Shown: piece by piece, positions 5,964-8,472 of the stretch
Position numbering within the stretch: position 1 is the first letter of the stretch
How the letters are laid out: the number at the start of each line of letters is the position of its first letter
Assembly: GCA_002501885.1 (NCBI GenBank)
Contig: DAON01000069.1
Location: forward strand, 6,474 to 14,945
Reading direction: 5' to 3'
DNA length: 8,472 nt
Origin: Euryarchaeota archaeon UBA220
GTDB lineage: Archaea; Thermoplasmatota; Poseidoniia; Poseidoniales; Thalassarchaeaceae
Position numbers and translations under genes: made by a program
The notes under the pieces: model-generated
The model's database searches: none
The model's input: the letters and a program-made list of their open reading frames with translations, nothing else
Told to the model about the DNA's origin: nothing

Positions 5964-7727
5964 TCAAGCCGTTGGCCCATATGGTTTGTCTATGTCCAAT
6001 TGAACGATATACAGTCCAGTAGTGATACAAGAGAGATATGTGTATCCTTTGTGATATTCGGCGGCCCATAGGAATGGAGTCCAACCGAAATCGTAGTAAG
6101 AGCTGTCCAGGGGCACACCATCTTCTCCGTGTGGCAAATGGAAGCCTACTGTAGCATCCATGTGAGTATCCGTTTTGTTACCTTCAGACAATCCAGCGAG
6201 CATCAGAGTCTCAATATCGACCACCCACAGTCCGGCATGGTAACTCGATAGGTAAATTCGAGCATCCCAAGCTCCTCCATGACTCGTATCCGGAAGCCCA
6301 GGCAATCCGGTTTGGAAGACTTGTGTGTCAACATTGTGCGGGCTGAATAGCAACCACTCTTCTCCACCTGGGATGTGATGGTCATTTGCAAATGGTATCT
6401 CCCATCCGTGAATTAACTTCGGCTTGAAACGGACATTTCCGTTTACTTCTTCATACTCAGTTGTATCAAGAAGATATGACATGCCTGTTCCCACAGTAGT
6501 CTCTAGAACCTCGGTTGCGATAATTGTCAAATGCATCTTGCCTGGAGGATATCCAAGATGGGAAGCATCCACCATCTCATCGACTGGCTCGGCATAGTGG
6601 ATGTAGGAGGCCCGACCACCGTTCTCATTGCTCGTGCATCCACAATCTATCTCTCCATCGCCATCGAAATCCTCGAATTCCATCCACTGTCCAACCTCAG
6701 GGGCTCTCCAATTACAGCCAGCCTGAGTGCCACCCGAGACTCTGCAAAGAGAGCCGTACCAGAGATACTCTGCTAGTTTCTTATTCGGATGAGGGATATC
6801 CGAAACATCGAAGATTCTCAACCCTGCTTCCCAGTAAGCTCCGTACACATAGGTTCTCCCAAAGCGCGGATCATTCGAATCCTCTCCTGGCCAAGTCTGA
6901 ACAGTCATGTCGTGGATGTAAATCCATCCACCTAGCGTCGACTCCCAACTGACTTCGGCCTCTCCTAACTTGACAATTCTAGGCAAGTCTCCATACCCAG
7001 CAAAGTTCAGATGAGCAATCGTGATTCCTCCACATGCATCTCCCTGCCCAACATCACAGGCTTCGTAGTCTGGATTGGCTACGAAGATGTACCATTCATT
7101 GTCAATCATGTGCGTGTAAAGGTTGTGCGGCCCACTAGGATGATCAGCATCATACCAAGAATCGACCCAACTAGGATCACTCTTGTCTGTTACATCAACT
7201 AGTGTTACCGTAACCTGAGCAGGATCTTCCCAATCTCCAACATTAGGGTCAGCAGCTCCGGGGTCAACTAGCTGGTTCTGCACAATCACATACTCTTTTC
7301 CATTGTACTCAAGATACTTGACATCTAGGACCTGAGTATTAGGATCATAATAGACACCCGTTACAGTAGTGTTTGAAGGGTCTGTTACATCTACGATATG
7401 CATCTCACTCCATCCCGCAATATATGCGTAGGTTTTGCCATCTGGAGAGTCAGCTACCTGGACTTCCGCGTTCCCAGGCGCCGTGAGGGCATTGAATGAA
7501 ACAGGCTGAATGTTGTCGGTATACATCATGTGCTGACTCGCATTCCTGTGATCATGCCCCTCGTCTTGCAGCAGAGGGTCAATCATCTCGTATGTATCTG
7601 AGGCACCCTCTCCTGGGCTATCAGAAATCATGAACAAAGCAGCCGATGCTCCAATCAGACAGACCACTAGGCCGAGCGCTAGTGCCATGCGTTCGGATTC
7701 CACGATACTCGCGAGCCCGTAGGTCAT
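5964..7727 (-). CDS. Membrane-anchored His-rich LVIVD-type beta-propeller
   Basis: A 587-residue protein with an N-terminal signal-anchor helix (about 14-33) and no lipobox (Cys23 follows VV, not a small residue). Blade motifs include MHIVDVTDP (109-117), VTLVDVTD (174-181), AGLRIFDVSD (301-310), AGLWVVDIE (498-506) and GLYIVQLD (571-578). It is paralogous to the next propeller, sharing H-D-H-x5-H at 58-66, HNLYTH at 201-206, His272, IHYA (His377), HHIPGG (450-455), SPHN (His464) and YHAG (His497). A DFDGDGEID loop at 353-361 resembles a calcium-binding EF-hand or dockerin loop and is followed by CGC. Function is not established; metal-linked surface chemistry is inferred from the histidines and SCO neighbours. 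The ATG at 7727 has no well-spaced ribosome binding site; the ATG at 7688 (codon 14), directly at the hydrophobic helix, is a credible alternative. It is the first gene of the minus-strand run and is divergent from 7758-8351. Confidence 0.84.
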   Translation of the reverse strand: MTYGLASIVESERMALALGLVVCLIGASAALFMISDSPGEGASDTYEMIDPLLQDEGHDHRNASQHMMYTDNIQPVSFNALTAPGNAEVQVADSPDGKTYAYIAGWSEMHIVDVTDPSNTTVTGVYYDPNTQVLDVKYLEYNGKEYVIVQNQLVDPGAADPNVGDWEDPAQVTVTLVDVTDKSDPSWVDSWYDADHPSGPHNLYTHMIDNEWYIFVANPDYEACDVGQGDACGGITIAHLNFAGYGDLPRIVKLGEAEVSWESTLGGWIYIHDMTVQTWPGEDSNDPRFGRTYVYGAYWEAGLRIFDVSDIPHPNKKLAEYLWYGSLCRVSGGTQAGCNWRAPEVGQWMEFEDFDGDGEIDCGCTSNENGGRASYIHYAEPVDEMVDASHLGYPPGKMHLTIIATEVLETTVGTGMSYLLDTTEYEEVNGNVRFKPKLIHGWEIPFANDHHIPGGEEWLLFSPHNVDTQVFQTGLPGLPDTSHGGAWDARIYLSSYHAGLWVVDIETLMLAGLSEGNKTDTHMDATVGFHLPHGEDGVPLDSSYYDFGWTPFLWAAEYHKGYTYLSCITTGLYIVQLDIDKPYGPTA

Positions 7728-7738
7728 GTTGAAGCCAT

Positions 7739-7758
7739 CGCCCCTCTACGGAGGGGCG
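7739..7758 (+). promoter_or_regulatory. Perfect 8-bp UACG-loop hairpin over the start of the divergent gene
   Basis: CGCCCCTC (7739-7746) pairs perfectly with GAGGGGCG (7751-7758) around a TACG loop. With its C-G closing pair this is a UNCG-class tetraloop, an exceptionally stable RNA fold, on the plus strand. Its 3' arm contains most of a GGAGG-like ribosome binding site (7750-7754) and the first base of the GTG start. If transcribed, it would hide both. It fills most of the 30-nt gap between the divergent genes, so neither has room for a conventional intergenic promoter. No convincing TATA box is visible here. Confidence 0.65.
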
Positions 7759-8351
7759 TGCGTGGAATCGTAGCAGCATTGTGCATCTCCTTGATTCTTC
7801 TATCCGTTCCAGTATCAGCTCACGAGCCAAAGGAATACACGATGCTACTCAAACAGGACGGAGTCACTCCCAATGGAGTGCCCGAGGGAATACTAGTCAC
7901 TACTGATTCACTTTTCTTCCGAAATGTAGACAGTCGCGAGAATACTTCTCATAGGATTCTAATCGATGCGGACGGAGACGGGGTCTTCGATGGTATCGAT
8001 GATATCGCAACTGCATGGCTCACATCTTCTTGCGAACTAAATGAGACAGGTGAGCGAATCGATTCTAATTGCGAAGTTACTGAATTGGTGTATCTTGACC
8101 CCTCCAATGGCCTTCTGCCCGGAACACTTGTTTTCCAACATATAATTGACAACAATGGGACATTTTGGGAGAGAAACTTCACTGTAACATTCACTGATGA
8201 TGTGCATACTCCGGATAACCCCGAGACAGAAGAGGAGGAAGAGGCCGAAACTCCTAGTGAGACAGACTATGCTACAATTCTCCTAATCGCATCATTAGTT
8301 GGAATAATGATCATCCTTCCTAGATTGATGGGAACAAGCGAGCAGGAATGA
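7758..8351 (+). CDS. Exported, C-terminally anchored beta-sandwich protein, paralogue of 3386-3940
   Basis: A 197-residue protein starting at GTG. It has a signal peptide (1-21) with predicted cleavage VSA|H, leaving His22 at the mature N-terminus. A beta-rich domain contains FFRNVDSRENTSHRILID (His65), a calcium-type DADGDGVFDGIDD loop (70-82) and a probable disulfide (Cys92, Cys105). An acidic Glu-rich linker (about 155-168), a TM helix (170-187) and a short tail follow. Order and spacing match the gene at 3386-3940, though the sequences have diverged. There is no blue-copper ligand set. I infer a surface metal-binding protein working with the divergent propeller, just as its paralogue follows the other propeller. 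The GTG is the first start codon in the frame after a TAG at 7680; a TTG at 7779 is less likely because it shortens the signal peptide. GGAGG at 7750 is only three bases from GTG and lies in a hairpin. Confidence 0.82.
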   Translation: MRGIVAALCISLILLSVPVSAHEPKEYTMLLKQDGVTPNGVPEGILVTTDSLFFRNVDSRENTSHRILIDADGDGVFDGIDDIATAWLTSSCELNETGERIDSNCEVTELVYLDPSNGLLPGTLVFQHIIDNNGTFWERNFTVTFTDDVHTPDNPETEEEEEAETPSETDYATILLIASLVGIMIILPRLMGTSEQE

Positions 8352-8403
8352 CATCCTTCCAACGGTTGCACTCAATAACTCCTGCTCAGTCGGCAGCCTC
8401 ACG

Positions 8404-8472
8404 GGGCGCTTAGCTCAGCTTGGAAGAGCACTTGGTTTGCAACCAAGGGGCCGGGGGTTCAAATCCCCCAGC
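8404..8472 (+). tRNA. tRNA-Ala (anticodon UGC), 3' end cut by window edge
   Basis: Acceptor 5' arm GGGCGCT (8404-8410), D arm GCTC/GAGC with a GG-containing loop, anticodon stem CTTGG/CCAAG with loop TTTGCAA (anticodon TGC at 8438-8440), a five-base variable loop, and T arm GGGGG/CCCCC with loop TTCAAAT. The window ends after AGC, which pairs with the inner bases of the acceptor; four acceptor bases and the discriminator are missing. No intron interrupts the visible part. The T arm resembles archaeal tRNA-Ala. The 52 nt between the preceding gene and this tRNA show no clear terminator or TATA box. Confidence 0.95.

Noticed and set aside
5964..7727. Lipoprotein assignment via Cys23 of the membrane-anchored propeller
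   Set aside because: The residues before Cys23 are LVV, lacking the small residue required at -1, and the hydrophobic stretch continues past the cysteine, so a signal anchor fits better.
7621..7830. 69-codon minus-strand frame spanning the divergent gap
   Set aside because: It overlaps the starts of two supported genes in other frames, has no homology that I recognise, and reads through the hairpin.

Overview
The window looks archaeal, most likely from a marine planktonic euryarchaeon of the Marine Group II / Poseidoniales kind. The reasons are an intron-less tRNA-Ala with an archaeal-style T arm, acidic secreted proteins, archaeal-type lipoprotein signals, GGAGG ribosome binding sites at tightly packed gene starts, and secreted proteins carrying 'GCTD...DGSC' and thrombospondin-3-like calcium repeats. 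The lineage is inferred from style and is not proven by a marker gene.

Layout. Six genes run on the minus strand, from right to left: a membrane-anchored beta-propeller (5964-7727), a lipoprotein beta-propeller (3933-5900), a small membrane-anchored beta-sandwich protein (3386-3940), two SCO1/SenC-type copper-chaperone lipoproteins (2655-3389 and 1553-2653), and a YHYH-domain protein that runs off the left edge (1-1487). The middle junctions are very tight (8-nt overlap, 4-nt overlap, 1-nt gap), which points to translational coupling. On the plus strand, divergent from the first propeller and only 30 nt away, is a paralogue of the small beta-sandwich protein (7758-8351). A tRNA-Ala(UGC) follows it and is cut by the right edge. 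No stretch of 300 bases lacks a gene.

How the genes fit together. All seven proteins are predicted to be exported and most are tethered to the membrane. Three families occur twice: SCO, propeller and small beta-sandwich. The two propellers share ten histidines in order. The two small proteins are each predicted to begin with histidine once the signal peptide is removed. With two copper chaperones alongside, I infer an uncharacterised surface copper (or other metal) redox or acquisition system. It resembles known SCO-plus-propeller copper enzyme loci in logic but cannot be assigned to any of them from sequence alone.

Other structure. Two GC-rich hairpins with TAC(G) loops flank the membrane-anchored propeller gene. 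One of them covers the ribosome binding site and start of the divergent gene. The two SCO proteins carry different small disulfide or calcium modules inserted at the same place, next to the copper-ligand histidine.
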